This document shows, one piece after another, positions 1 through 9,431 of a DNA stretch of 64,000 bases (the stretch's first letter is position 1; each line of letters opens with the position of its first letter). Source of the stretch: Alkaliflexus imshenetskii DSM 15055. Its GTDB lineage: Bacteria > Bacteroidota > Bacteroidia > Bacteroidales > Marinilabiliaceae. The notes beneath the pieces were generated by a model, which saw only the letters and a list, made by a program, of their open reading frames with translations, did no database searches and was not told where the DNA came from. The DNA lies in contig NZ_KI912105.1 of the NCBI RefSeq assembly GCF_000517065.1, forward strand, positions 3,003,684 through 3,067,683, written 5' to 3'. The translations under genes and the position numbers were made by a program.

Positions 1-1508
1 TGAGGCAGTAATGCCACATTCCCAAACTGCAACCGTGATACAGCAATGTGGGGCTCGTTATTTTTTACAATTGTCATTTTTGTTCCCGGAGCTTCTCCAT
101 AACTGTCTTGCAGTTGTGCAACAAGTTCCGTAGGCAAAGAATTAGCCATCCACATGTTAAGTTCTGAGGCTGATACAAGCTGAGGATTTCCATTTTCAAA
201 GAATTTATTAATTGCTCCCTGCGCATAATCACCAAAAGTAGCCCCCTGTTGCATAATCATTTTCTCAAACGTTTTAAGGTCTGATGGTAACCCTTCCAGA
301 TTATATCCTTCACTTTTTAGTTTCTTTAAAAAATTATATAATGAAGGAACAACTTCCATGCCCGAAGCCACCAATGACGATTGACCGGCTCCTTTAAAAT
401 AAACAATAGCCAGTCTTTTTTCACTATTGGGTTTCTTTTTAAGCTCTAAAAAATTATTTACAATCGAAACAAAACTTTGCAACCTGTCGGGAATGGTTTT
501 AAACAGATGAAATCCGTCTTTATCAATATATTGAGCAATTAGAGTGTAAGGATATATAGCACCATCGAGTTCGGGCATAACCACGCTTTGCGATAAAAAC
601 CCTCCCATCATCCCCATTGGGTCGTTAAGCCATTCTTCCTCTGTTTTAAGAATTGAAGTAGGGGTAAAAAGTGGGATGTTTCGATTCTTAAGCCATTCTA
701 CTGCAGCATCGCCGCCACCCATTGCCAAACGTCCGTGAGGCATATAAATAACAGCATCCGGATTAACCTCTTTAATCATGTCGAGACGCTTGTTACGCGC
801 AAGGATAGGATAAACATTTAACCCGCTGTTTTCGAGAGCGGTAATAAGACTATCTATATGCCCGCGATTGCCCGCGTATGGATCTCCAATGCTTCCTACT
901 ACTGCTATTTTTGAAGCCTCCGGTTTAAGACTGTTTATGCTTTTTAAATAGGATTCATACTCTGCCAGAGTTTCAAAACTTCGATTTTCGTCTAAATGAT
1001 AATACACGTCGTGTGGAATAACCAACAAATCACCATGTGCAGGGGCAAAAAAACGCTTTTTATCAATTTGGCTACGAATATACCTTAGCATGTTCTGATA
1101 ATTGCTTTTGTTACGATTGCCAAGATATTCACTTAGCACTTTAATATGCACACTATCAATATTTGTAATATTGTTGGACGGATTGGTGACCGATATACTG
1201 TAAAATGGGATGCCTCTATCGGCAAGTTTTTGTAATTGCTCGCGCTCCTCGGCATTTATATTTAATCCCATGGCAAAAACTAGTACAAAATCAGCACTCT
1301 TAAGCTTGCTAATTTCCTTTTCGCTATAGTTCTTAACCGAAATAAATTTATCATCGGTTGATTTGGCAATACTTGCAGCCTGAAAATTGGGAAAGTTTAA
1401 CAGAGCTACATTGGTGGTTGAGGCTGATTTTTGATATAATATGAAAGAGATAATAGCAAAAGCGCACACCAATAAGCCTCCAACTATTTTTTTCTGATGT
1501 TTTTTCAT
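1..1508 (-). CDS. hmuS: HmuS/CobN-like haem-processing protein (partial, 3' end beyond window)
   Basis: The reading frame is open from an ATG at 1506-1508 to the window edge, giving 502 codons with no stop, so the C-terminal part is missing. The N-terminus has a short basic stretch followed by one hydrophobic segment (about residues 8-25), so the protein is probably anchored in the inner membrane or exported. The rest resembles the CobN / magnesium-chelatase H-subunit family (my recognition, no alignment run). In Bacteroidota, CobN homologues beside HmuY and a TonB receptor are called HmuS and have been linked to iron removal from haem. It is the third gene of the minus-strand operon, 210 bp after the HmuY-like gene. 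A true cobaltochelatase subunit is the alternative, but no cobalamin synthesis genes are nearby. Confidence 0.75.
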   Translation of the reverse strand, partial: MKKHQKKIVGGLLVCAFAIISFILYQKSASTTNVALLNFPNFQAASIAKSTDDKFISVKNYSEKEISKLKSADFVLVFAMGLNINAEEREQLQKLADRGIPFYSISVTNPSNNITNIDSVHIKVLSEYLGNRNKSNYQNMLRYIRSQIDKKRFFAPAHGDLLVIPHDVYYHLDENRSFETLAEYESYLKSINSLKPEASKIAVVGSIGDPYAGNRGHIDSLITALENSGLNVYPILARNKRLDMIKEVNPDAVIYMPHGRLAMGGGDAAVEWLKNRNIPLFTPTSILKTEEEWLNDPMGMMGGFLSQSVVMPELDGAIYPYTLIAQYIDKDGFHLFKTIPDRLQSFVSIVNNFLELKKKPNSEKRLAIVYFKGAGQSSLVASGMEVVPSLYNFLKKLKSEGYNLEGLPSDLKTFEKMIMQQGATFGDYAQGAINKFFENGNPQLVSASELNMWMANSLPTELVAQLQDSYGEAPGTKMTIVKNNEPHIAVSRLQFGNVALLP

Positions 1509-1718
1509 TTCTTTAAGGATGTGTTTTAAGAAAAACGTTCAACTTCACGCTGTATTGGGTTGGTTTAGATACTGTAAATGTCTGACCAGATAAGTATTGG
1601 TCAGACATCATTACATAGAGAAAAAGATAACAAACTATGGGTTAAGGATAGTTTAAGTGTTATGATAGAAGCTACTCCTTTATATCAGGCTAGCATCTTT
1701 TAGTTGTCATCGGACTCT

Positions 1719-3101
1719 TTACTCTCCTTTTTTAATAAGTGCATACTCAATATTCGGATAGCCGCGTGTTCCGCCATCATCTGTAGTGAAGTTTAAGAAC
1801 CTTAGTTTGTAATAATTTCCGAAGGCATCTTTAACTACATAGAATCTGTCAAGCGCAACACCAATATTGCCTCTTGTTACTCTCCAATTGGCTCCAATGG
1901 TGTGTCTGTCAGTGCTGAAAGCCAGTGTTTGCAAATGCGTTTCACTCATCTCATTCCACTTAATGTTTTCTACCAGTACTTCAGATACAGTTACTAAGCC
2001 ATAATCATTTGTGCGAACAAGGTCAGAGTAATAATATGGGATTTGGGTTCCATTGCTGAGCGTGGTTAAAACACCACCAGTCCATACAATATCCCAGTTC
2101 TGCTTTTTGGGTTCTACCTCAACAATCCCTTTGTCAAAACTAAAGTATATAAAGTTGTGGTCATTGTTTTTAGGGATATTCAGGGTTTGATAGTTAGCAT
2201 CATTTATGTTGGCATAATAGAGTGTGTAACCGTTCTCGTTACGGATAATTTTAATTTTTTTCCATGCTCTTGCAGCTATTCCACCACCGGTTCCACGATT
2301 AACAATGAAAACTTTGTTCTCGTTTACGTTAGATGAGATACTACCAATAACTGTTACATCGAGGTTTCCATTCACATCATCAATTAAGTTTAATGCGTTT
2401 GAGTTTGATGTGGCAATTGAAAGGTCAAGGTTCATTGTGTCCGATGCACCTACTTGCGAGAGGTCGAATTTGTCTAAACCTTTTGCTGTTGTGGCGGCTG
2501 TATTGTTTAGGATGACTTTGAAATCATCGCCACACCAGAATGCCAAGTCCCAGGAGTCTCTTCTGATTTGTGTTTGTTGGTTACTTCTGAAGTTTACAAA
2601 AACTGAGTTTACCGCACTAGCCCCACCTTCACCACCTTGCAGGGTCATTGTTCCACCGTTTGAAACGATGGATGAGAAAAGCACTTCGAGACTGCTGCGA
2701 ACTCCTTTTACCAGATTTTCGCCTGCTTGGTCTATCGTAAGGACTATCCGTTCAGAGCCGTTTAGGAAAACATCGTCTTTTTTTCTGATTGTGATTTCCG
2801 CTTTGGTTTGTCCTGTAGAAACAGGGATATTGATTTTTCCATCAACGACTTCAGGAGTTGTAGTAAAAGACTCTCCATAAACTAAATCTTCTAATTCAAC
2901 TCCTATAATGATAGTAGTTGAAGTTTCAACTGCTCTGGAGAAGTTTATTTCTATGGTTTTAGAACTTTCGGTGCTTTCAAAGCCCAACTGAGTTACACTA
3001 AATTCTGCCAAATTGTCTGGCAAGGCAGGTGTGTCTTTCTCGCATGAAGAAAAAAGTAAAACAGATATAACTGCCAGTAATAGAATTAATTTGTATTGCA
3101 T
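1719..3101 (-). CDS. hmuY: HmuY-like haem-binding lipoprotein
   Basis: This 460-residue protein has a lipoprotein signal peptide with a lipobox ending in Cys at about residue 20 (FSSC), so it should be a lipidated surface or outer-membrane protein. Its C-terminal half has HmuY-family features: an aromatic-rich segment with Ser-Trp-Asp-Leu-Ala-Phe, and a later Gln-Asn-Trp-Asp-Ile-Val-Trp. The N-terminal part (about 30-140) looks like an extra Calx-beta/BACON-type beta domain, which makes the protein longer than classical HmuY (about 215 residues). HmuY proteins capture haem and pass it to the TonB receptor. The gene lies 39 bp after the receptor gene and before the CobN-like gene, which supports haem uptake. 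The haem ligands cannot be assigned from the sequence alone. Confidence 0.8.
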   Translation of the reverse strand: MQYKLILLLAVISVLLFSSCEKDTPALPDNLAEFSVTQLGFESTESSKTIEINFSRAVETSTTIIIGVELEDLVYGESFTTTPEVVDGKINIPVSTGQTKAEITIRKKDDVFLNGSERIVLTIDQAGENLVKGVRSSLEVLFSSIVSNGGTMTLQGGEGGASAVNSVFVNFRSNQQTQIRRDSWDLAFWCGDDFKVILNNTAATTAKGLDKFDLSQVGASDTMNLDLSIATSNSNALNLIDDVNGNLDVTVIGSISSNVNENKVFIVNRGTGGGIAARAWKKIKIIRNENGYTLYYANINDANYQTLNIPKNNDHNFIYFSFDKGIVEVEPKKQNWDIVWTGGVLTTLSNGTQIPYYYSDLVRTNDYGLVTVSEVLVENIKWNEMSETHLQTLAFSTDRHTIGANWRVTRGNIGVALDRFYVVKDAFGNYYKLRFLNFTTDDGGTRGYPNIEYALIKKGE

Positions 3102-3140
3102 TTTATATGTTTTATTGGTTAAACATGAGATTGTTTTTTG

Positions 3141-5417
3141 TTAAAAACTGTAATGTAGCCCTGCAAACCAGGACCGTCCGTAGCTAAGCGGCATGGGTCC
3201 GGAGGTGTTGTGCCCGCCACTTAGCAGTGTGGTATTTCGAACTGAGGTGACGTCGAAAAGATTTTTAATACCAAACTGCATATTTAAGTGACGAGTAATT
3301 GATTTCGTAGCTGTGATATCAGTATAGTGATATTCATCTATATAGGCTTTGTTAATAGTGTTTTGTCCATTGACTGTGGTTATTTCGTGAAATGGTCTGC
3401 GGCCTGTATATTTATAGTTTAGACCTAAGGTGCCTTTAATGCCTTCAAATCGATATAGCAGATTGGCATTTACCTCAGGTGACCAATCAAAATCAGGGGT
3501 GTTGCTGGTTTCTGAGTACCTGTTATACCGCCCTACCTGTGAAAAACCGGCTCCCGCTTGCAAGTTTGCTAATGAAATAGATGCCTCAAGTGTTCCGCCG
3601 GTCGTTTTGTGCGTATCAATATTTACATATGTTGTTATATCGGGCTCATTGGCATCACGTGCTGTAGAAATCATATCCTTAAACTGATTATAAAAGCCCG
3701 ATAGAGTAACATTTATACGCATGTTCTGATTATGGACAGGACGAAATGTGAATGAGCCTGTGTAGCTGTTAGAATGCTCGGCTTTAAGGTCTGTGTTTCC
3801 TTTTATTGAGTGACTGGCATTAAAAAACCAGAAGTACAGCTCCCTTAATGCCGGAGCACGAAATCCTTTAGCATAACTTAGTCTTAAATCGCTACGATTG
3901 CCGAGCGATATTTTTGTGTTCACCGAAGGGATTACCGGAGGGGCGTCATACACCGAGTTACTGCTGAAGCGTGCCCCGGGTCTTATCTGAATTTGCTTTA
4001 AAGGACTCCATTCTGCAGCAACAAATAAAGACTGGTCGGTGATAGACGGAGTTCCCTGAATGCGGTCGCCATTGCCTTTGTCGTAACGGTATTCATAACC
4101 ACCCTGAAAACTTATTTTTTCTGTAAAGCGATTAGTTGCTGTGATTCGCCCAAAGATGTTTTCGAAAGCTGACACGTCCTGATCTCCCTGAGCCATTGAT
4201 AGTCTTCGGTCGCCTGTAATGGTATTGAGAGTTGTGGTTTGTGTTTTTCGTTCATAATCCTGATACGACCCCATAGCGTTAATAGTAAGGTTGCTATTTG
4301 CTTTGTAGGAGCCTTGGAGTTGATGGGTGAGTCGGGTTGTAAGGAAATCTTTATCGGTAGCTGAAAAGGTGTTGGGGTTGACGTCACCCAATCCGATAAT
4401 TGTTTCATCGAGCCAGTTTAGGCGATACCAATACTCCGATTTCTTTCCCCTGTAACCGGTACCAACCTGTGCCATAAGCTGCTCGCGAGCTTTCCACTCT
4501 TTTGCACGACCAGTGTTTGCTCCCTGCCATCCTCCAAAATTATTGCGGGTGGCATTGGTTTCGGCAAACCATCCCGATTTGTGGTTATAAACAATACCTG
4601 CGTGTTGATTATGTGAGCCTTTACCGTCGCCAAAACTATATTCATTACCTACACTCTCTTCAATAATACGGGCATTTACAGATAATGGCCTGCCTGTTTT
4701 ACTACCCTTTTTACTTATAAGATTTATGACTCCGGCCAGAGCGTCAGTACCATATTGAACCGACATGGGGCCTTCTACTATTTCTACACGCTCAATGGTG
4801 TTTAAATCTATCTGACTTAAACTTTGTCGGTTACTGCCACGGTCAATCAGCGGAACGCCATCGAGAAGCACTTTTACATTTTGCCCCGACATGCCCATCA
4901 ATTGGATATCAGATTCACCTGTTGCAAGATCGTTACTAAACCTAATGCCTAACTCAGACTCCAGAAGACCTTTTAGCTGTGTGGCTCCCGACTGCATTAT
5001 GCGCTCACTGTTAATGGTACGTACTCTGTAAACAGAGTTTTGCAACGATTGGGGTACGAATTGGCCAGTTACTACAACCTCGCCTAATTGGCGAGAATTC
5101 TCAATAATGGTTATAGTTCCCAAATTCACGAATTCTGAACCATCTAATGATATCTCTCGTTCAACCCTATGGCATATTATAGACTGTATAATAAGGGTGT
5201 AATCTCCAGTAGGAGCTGAAAAAGAAAACTCTCCAACAGCATTGCTTTGTGTTCCATAGCGGGTTCCTTGCAAAAAAACTTGAATAAACTCGGCAGGCTT
5301 ACCATCTGAGGTTACTACTTTGCCTGTTAATGTTACATTGTTTGAAACGTATTCGGCAAACAATAAACTATGGGTTGTTATAGATAACAACAATAGAATC
5401 AACAAATATTTTTTCAT
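3141..5417 (-). CDS. hmuR: TonB-dependent outer-membrane haem receptor (HmuR-like)
   Basis: This 758-residue protein has a signal peptide (about 1-21), an N-terminal carboxypeptidase-regulatory-like beta domain (about 28-110) common in Bacteroidota receptors, a plug domain (about 120-235) and a 22-strand barrel that ends in an aromatic residue (HYSF). The plug shows the usual phrases for a receptor plug (LLDGVPL, RVEIVEGPMSVQYGTDALAGVI). It should import haem or an iron compound using TonB energy. It is the first gene of the minus-strand operon with hmuY and hmuS. Substrate is inferred from those partners, because plug sequence alone would also fit a siderophore or vitamin receptor. Confidence 0.88.
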   Translation of the reverse strand: MKKYLLILLLLSITTHSLLFAEYVSNNVTLTGKVVTSDGKPAEFIQVFLQGTRYGTQSNAVGEFSFSAPTGDYTLIIQSIICHRVEREISLDGSEFVNLGTITIIENSRQLGEVVVTGQFVPQSLQNSVYRVRTINSERIMQSGATQLKGLLESELGIRFSNDLATGESDIQLMGMSGQNVKVLLDGVPLIDRGSNRQSLSQIDLNTIERVEIVEGPMSVQYGTDALAGVINLISKKGSKTGRPLSVNARIIEESVGNEYSFGDGKGSHNQHAGIVYNHKSGWFAETNATRNNFGGWQGANTGRAKEWKAREQLMAQVGTGYRGKKSEYWYRLNWLDETIIGLGDVNPNTFSATDKDFLTTRLTHQLQGSYKANSNLTINAMGSYQDYERKTQTTTLNTITGDRRLSMAQGDQDVSAFENIFGRITATNRFTEKISFQGGYEYRYDKGNGDRIQGTPSITDQSLFVAAEWSPLKQIQIRPGARFSSNSVYDAPPVIPSVNTKISLGNRSDLRLSYAKGFRAPALRELYFWFFNASHSIKGNTDLKAEHSNSYTGSFTFRPVHNQNMRINVTLSGFYNQFKDMISTARDANEPDITTYVNIDTHKTTGGTLEASISLANLQAGAGFSQVGRYNRYSETSNTPDFDWSPEVNANLLYRFEGIKGTLGLNYKYTGRRPFHEITTVNGQNTINKAYIDEYHYTDITATKSITRHLNMQFGIKNLFDVTSVRNTTLLSGGHNTSGPMPLSYGRSWFAGLHYSF

Positions 5418-6143
5418 CCCTTCACCAAATAAAAATTAGCAAAGGCAAAGTAACTTACTCTAAAATGCGCCTACAATCCCAAATTGTTGTGTTTTTTTTC
5501 ATGCTAAAAGAGTTGGGTTCTAGGGCTTGGGTTTCTTTAAACGATTGTGAAATAACAAAACATGTAGTAGTTTTAATTAGGCTTTTTCTGTTATCCCTAT
5601 TATTAGTGATACTATTTTTGGGGATATATTTTTAAAAGGAGTTTGTGGCGATTAAGTTTTTAATTATAAGTTACTGTTATTCCTCCACTGCAATAACTAT
5701 GTTACAAATTGCGTTTTTTAGATTACCATAAACATATTCACTACTGTCCGATAAAATTTTGGATAAGATGCTATAATGCCGACTAATTGTGGTGTCCCTA
5801 CAGTACGCTGAAAATTAGGGTCGATTCATATTTACCGATATTCTGTACTTGACAGCACAGTCCCGTTAGGGACTATAGATCGGTAAAACACTGAATTGAG
5901 GATTGATTTATTGTCCCGTTAGGGACAAAACTTCTTTTTCCCGGATAGTAGTGAAACATATTAATTACCAATAGTTTATTAAATGGTTTCATTTTTTAGA
6001 TTTAATTGTTTTGATAATTGCCAGTATATGAATATTTAACATCTAATTAACTAAAAGCCTAACATTCTAAGCAAATAATAATTCACTAAAAACAATTATC
6101 ATTATAAACAGTTATTATTGAGTAAAAGGAATAGCTTAAACTA
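5418..6143. promoter_or_regulatory. 726-bp divergent intergenic region between hmu operon and cydDC
   Basis: There is no convincing gene here. The region must hold the promoters of the leftward haem operon and of rightward cydD. It contains the REP-like palindromes listed separately (5831-5928) and a very AT-rich stretch at 6070-6120. Part of that stretch (ATTATCATTAT near 6096-6106) loosely resembles half of a Fur box. The Fur resemblance is weak and not a firm site. Confidence 0.4.
5831..5928. repeat. REP-like nested palindromes
   Basis: TTTACCGAT at 5831-5839 pairs perfectly with ATCGGTAAA at 5879-5887. Enclosed between them is a second palindrome, AGTCCC-gtta-GGGACT, at 5859-5874. A third, TTGTCCC-gtta-GGGACAA, follows at 5911-5928. 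A related palindrome (TGTCCCGAT-aa-ATCGGGACA) sits far away at 24234-24253. Recurrence of a TGTCCC/GGGACA core in intergenic DNA is typical of REP-type elements mobilised by RAYT transposases. No such transposase is in the window. Confidence 0.6.
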
Positions 6144-7781
6144 ATGAGTTCAAATCAGGATAATGCCTCACGCTGGCTTTTTAAGTGGATGGGTGAGGCC
6201 AAAAAACACTATATATTTGCATTGGTATTAACACTCGCAAGCGCCGGGTGTTTCGTTTTGTTTAGTTGGTACCTCTCGTTTTTTGCTGCCACCTGGCTTA
6301 CTGCAGACCGATTATTGCCCAATTATTTGCTGCTTGCATTGCTCTTTATTGCAGGCAGGTATTTGTTTGGCCACTTCGCGTCTGTTATTAACTACAGTGC
6401 GGGCAGTATCATTGTCTCCAAAATAAAAAAGAAACTTTATCCGCGACTTTTGAATAACAATCAGCACGATTCAATATCGGGCACCTTAATGGTTACGCGG
6501 GTGAGCGACGATTTAAAACCTTTCTTTTCATTCTTTATACCTTATGCCACTGCTTCGGTTATGGTGGCCATAGTATTGTTGGTTGTTAGTTTTTGGTTCG
6601 AGGTGTGGGTAGGGGCTACGCTGCTTATCTCGTTTTTGGTGATTCCTTTTCAGATGATAATGATTGGTGTAGGGGCGGAGTCGTTACACAAAAAGCACAT
6701 CAACCTTTTTATGAAATACTCGGCTGTTTTTTACAACCGACTTCACACCATTGCCGAAATTGTTAACCTCAACAACTTTAAGCCGCAATACGATTTTCTT
6801 TCTGATAAAAGCAATTCGCTTAATAACGCAACTACCAATGTTATGCGCGTTGCTATTCTTTCGTCGGCCGTGCTGGAACTATTTGTTTCCATTGCCATTG
6901 CTGCCGTGGCCATATATTTGGGAATGAGCTTGCTGGGCATAATGCCCGGAGCCAACTACGGTAAGGGTTACGATTTTCATATTGCCTTGTTTTTGCTGAT
7001 GTTGGCGCCCTATTTTTTCTTCTACCTGCGAAAATTTGTGAGTGCCTATCATGATAGAAATAAGGCCTTGGCTTCGGCGAAACTGCTTATGCCACTGTTT
7101 AGCGAAAATAGTGAAGATGGTGTTGTTACTCACAATGCGGAGCTACGCACTGTTGAAATAAGCAATCTTAACTTTGCCTATCCCGATTCGATGGTAAAAG
7201 TGTTGAACAATATTTGTCTTACATTGCCTCAAAAGGGATTGGTTTTGGTTAAAGGCATCTCAGGTTCTGGGAAATCTACTTTATTAAAAATATTGTCTGG
7301 AAATCTCGCCATAAAGGATGGCTCTATTTCGGTAAACGAGAATACAAATAATTGGTCGATGCAGTGGTTGCGGGCCAATTCATCGTACATGAATCAGTTT
7401 CCTTTTATTTTTGATGGCACATTGCATTACAATGTTTTTCTCGATGAAAAATCAGATTTCAACCGACAATATCCTCGTTTTTTAGATAAGATACTTGCTA
7501 AAAAAGAGGAGCGTTGGCAAACTATGTTAACTCATAACGGAAAACAGCTTTCGGGTGGCGAAAAGCAGTTGGTTACGCTTGCGCGGATGATGTTGTATCC
7601 TAAACCAATAGCAATTCTCGACGAGCCAACGGCAAATCTCGACCCCGATACAGCGGATATTATTATTGAGCAAATATCTGATTTATCGAAGCATACGCTT
7701 TGCATTGTTGCCTCGCACGAAGAGAAGTTCGAGGCCAATGCCACAACAATTCTGAATTTAAACTGGGGAGAGCAGATATAA
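6144..7781 (+). CDS. cydD: CydD-like ABC exporter subunit
   Basis: This 545-residue half-transporter has an N-terminal six-helix exporter domain (about 1-310) and a C-terminal ATPase domain. The ATPase has Walker A GISGSGKST, signature LSGGEKQ, Walker B IAILDEPT and a switch His in SHEEK. The membrane domain has the SAVLE...LGMSLLG segment typical of CydD. CydDC is a heterodimeric inner-membrane ABC transporter needed for cytochrome bd assembly, and has been described as exporting thiols and more recently as moving haem. It is followed after one base by cydC, so the two are translated together. The divergent haem-uptake operon next door fits the haem-related role. No cytochrome bd genes are in the window. 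Confidence 0.8.
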   Translation: MSSNQDNASRWLFKWMGEAKKHYIFALVLTLASAGCFVLFSWYLSFFAATWLTADRLLPNYLLLALLFIAGRYLFGHFASVINYSAGSIIVSKIKKKLYPRLLNNNQHDSISGTLMVTRVSDDLKPFFSFFIPYATASVMVAIVLLVVSFWFEVWVGATLLISFLVIPFQMIMIGVGAESLHKKHINLFMKYSAVFYNRLHTIAEIVNLNNFKPQYDFLSDKSNSLNNATTNVMRVAILSSAVLELFVSIAIAAVAIYLGMSLLGIMPGANYGKGYDFHIALFLLMLAPYFFFYLRKFVSAYHDRNKALASAKLLMPLFSENSEDGVVTHNAELRTVEISNLNFAYPDSMVKVLNNICLTLPQKGLVLVKGISGSGKSTLLKILSGNLAIKDGSISVNENTNNWSMQWLRANSSYMNQFPFIFDGTLHYNVFLDEKSDFNRQYPRFLDKILAKKEERWQTMLTHNGKQLSGGEKQLVTLARMMLYPKPIAILDEPTANLDPDTADIIIEQISDLSKHTLCIVASHEEKFEANATTILNLNWGEQI

Positions 7782-7782
7782 T

Positions 7783-9381
7783 ATGAACAGATTTATTTTT
7801 AAACACATACTTAAACCTATGGCAGGCCGATGGCTTGCCGGGTTTTCTCTGCTGTTATTCTGGACTGTAGCATTTATTGCCCTGCCGGCTATTTCGGGAT
7901 GGTTTATTGCCATTTGCAGTGTGGTGTTTATTACTGCCAATACGTTGTTTTCGTATTTGGTTCCATCTGCCATTATTCGTTTGCTTACCTTAATGCGCAC
8001 TGCAACAAGGTATTTCGAAAGATTAAATAACCATAGAACAACTCTCGATGCTCAACGTAAACTGCAATTAAACATTTTTAGTTCGGTGGCTCGTTTTCCC
8101 TATTTTAAAAAGCAGGTTAATAATAATTCATCAATTCTAGAGAACAGTACTTATGGTATCGATTTGGTTTTAAATCATATCCTACTCTGGATTTTGCCTT
8201 TTGCCGCACTCATTATTTCGTTAAGTTTTTACTTCTTTTTTCTCAAATATTTTTCGCCACAAATTGCCATTGAGTTTATAATCTCATCGGCAGTTCTTTT
8301 GTTTATAGTGCCTCAGTTTATTTTCATAAAAAACCGAAAGCTATATGCCGAACTTAAAACTCTTAAAGAAGAAAATAATCAGCTGTTAATTGAGAGCTTC
8401 AGAGGTCGAATCGAGATATCGAAATACAATCTTGAGCAAAAAGCAATTAGACAGCAGGAACAGCGAATGGCAAAACTGGAACAATTGGAAAGTAAGCTGC
8501 AAAATAATTCGTTTTCGTTGCAATTAATTGTGGGATTTGGTTTCAGCTGCATTGCTATTTTCACTCTATGGCAATCTGGCAATTACCAGCTAACCGCACC
8601 ATTGGCAATTGGTATTTTCTTTGGCATTATGGCACAAGCCGAACTGTCGGAGATGTTATTCTCAGGAAAATCGGAAAGAAGTTCAGTAGCCAATCAGATT
8701 AATGATTTGGATTTAATTCTTAAACAGGGGCAAGAACCTATGGTTGAGGTAAATGTTGATTCTAATCTTGAAAGCTTGTGCTTAAAAAATATAAGTGCCA
8801 AAATCCCTGAAACATCTATTGTTACGTCCGAAATATCCTTAGAAATAAAGCGAGGCGACTGGATTGCTCTTTACGGCGAAACAGGCAAGGGAAAAACCAC
8901 TTTGCTGAACTCTCTTTTTTATCCCGAATATCGTTTAAACGGGTCGTTATTATGGAATAGTGCTACTGAAATTTCACAACTGCCTGTCCCAGAAGCTGTT
9001 TATGTTACACAAAAGGCATATTTGCTAACAGGCACATTGCGTGAGAATTTTCAGGGCTATGCCGACAAAGATATTCTTGCAGCACTCGAAACGGTTGACC
9101 TTGTAAGCTGGTATTTGTTACTGCCAAAAGGGTTAGACAGTTGGCTGGGCGAAAATGGCGAAACCTTGAGCGGAGGCCAGCGCAAAAAACTCTTATTGGC
9201 ACAAGCTATCCTAAAAAAACCACAACTTCTGGTTGTGGATGAGCCTACTGCCGGCATCAGCACCGAAAATGCAATCACCATCTTTAAAAACATAAAAAAA
9301 CAATACCCACTCATCACAATTCTTATGGCTACTCACCTTAAAAGCTTTGAGAATGAAGTTGACAGGGTGGTGAGAATTTAG
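7783..9381 (+). CDS. cydC: CydC-like ABC exporter subunit
   Basis: This 532-residue partner of cydD has a membrane domain (about 1-300) and an ATPase domain with Walker A GETGKGKT, signature LSGGQRKK, Walker B LLVVDEPT and a switch His in THLKS. The start ATG lies one base after the cydD stop, so the two are co-translated. The pair order and differing membrane domains suggest a heterodimer. The sequence alone cannot separate CydDC from other heterodimeric exporters. The CydD-type segment in the partner and the haem-uptake neighbours make CydDC the best call. Confidence 0.75.
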   Translation: MNRFIFKHILKPMAGRWLAGFSLLLFWTVAFIALPAISGWFIAICSVVFITANTLFSYLVPSAIIRLLTLMRTATRYFERLNNHRTTLDAQRKLQLNIFSSVARFPYFKKQVNNNSSILENSTYGIDLVLNHILLWILPFAALIISLSFYFFFLKYFSPQIAIEFIISSAVLLFIVPQFIFIKNRKLYAELKTLKEENNQLLIESFRGRIEISKYNLEQKAIRQQEQRMAKLEQLESKLQNNSFSLQLIVGFGFSCIAIFTLWQSGNYQLTAPLAIGIFFGIMAQAELSEMLFSGKSERSSVANQINDLDLILKQGQEPMVEVNVDSNLESLCLKNISAKIPETSIVTSEISLEIKRGDWIALYGETGKGKTTLLNSLFYPEYRLNGSLLWNSATEISQLPVPEAVYVTQKAYLLTGTLRENFQGYADKDILAALETVDLVSWYLLLPKGLDSWLGENGETLSGGQRKKLLLAQAILKKPQLLVVDEPTAGISTENAITIFKNIKKQYPLITILMATHLKSFENEVDRVVRI

Positions 9382-9431
9382 TTGAGTTACTTTTTTCACC
9401 ATAGCAAAATGAATTTAGAATTTGTACTCCC

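Noticed and set aside
2305-2880. Plus-strand open frame opposite the HmuY-like gene
   Set aside because: It lies fully inside a well-supported gene on the other strand and its protein shows no family features.
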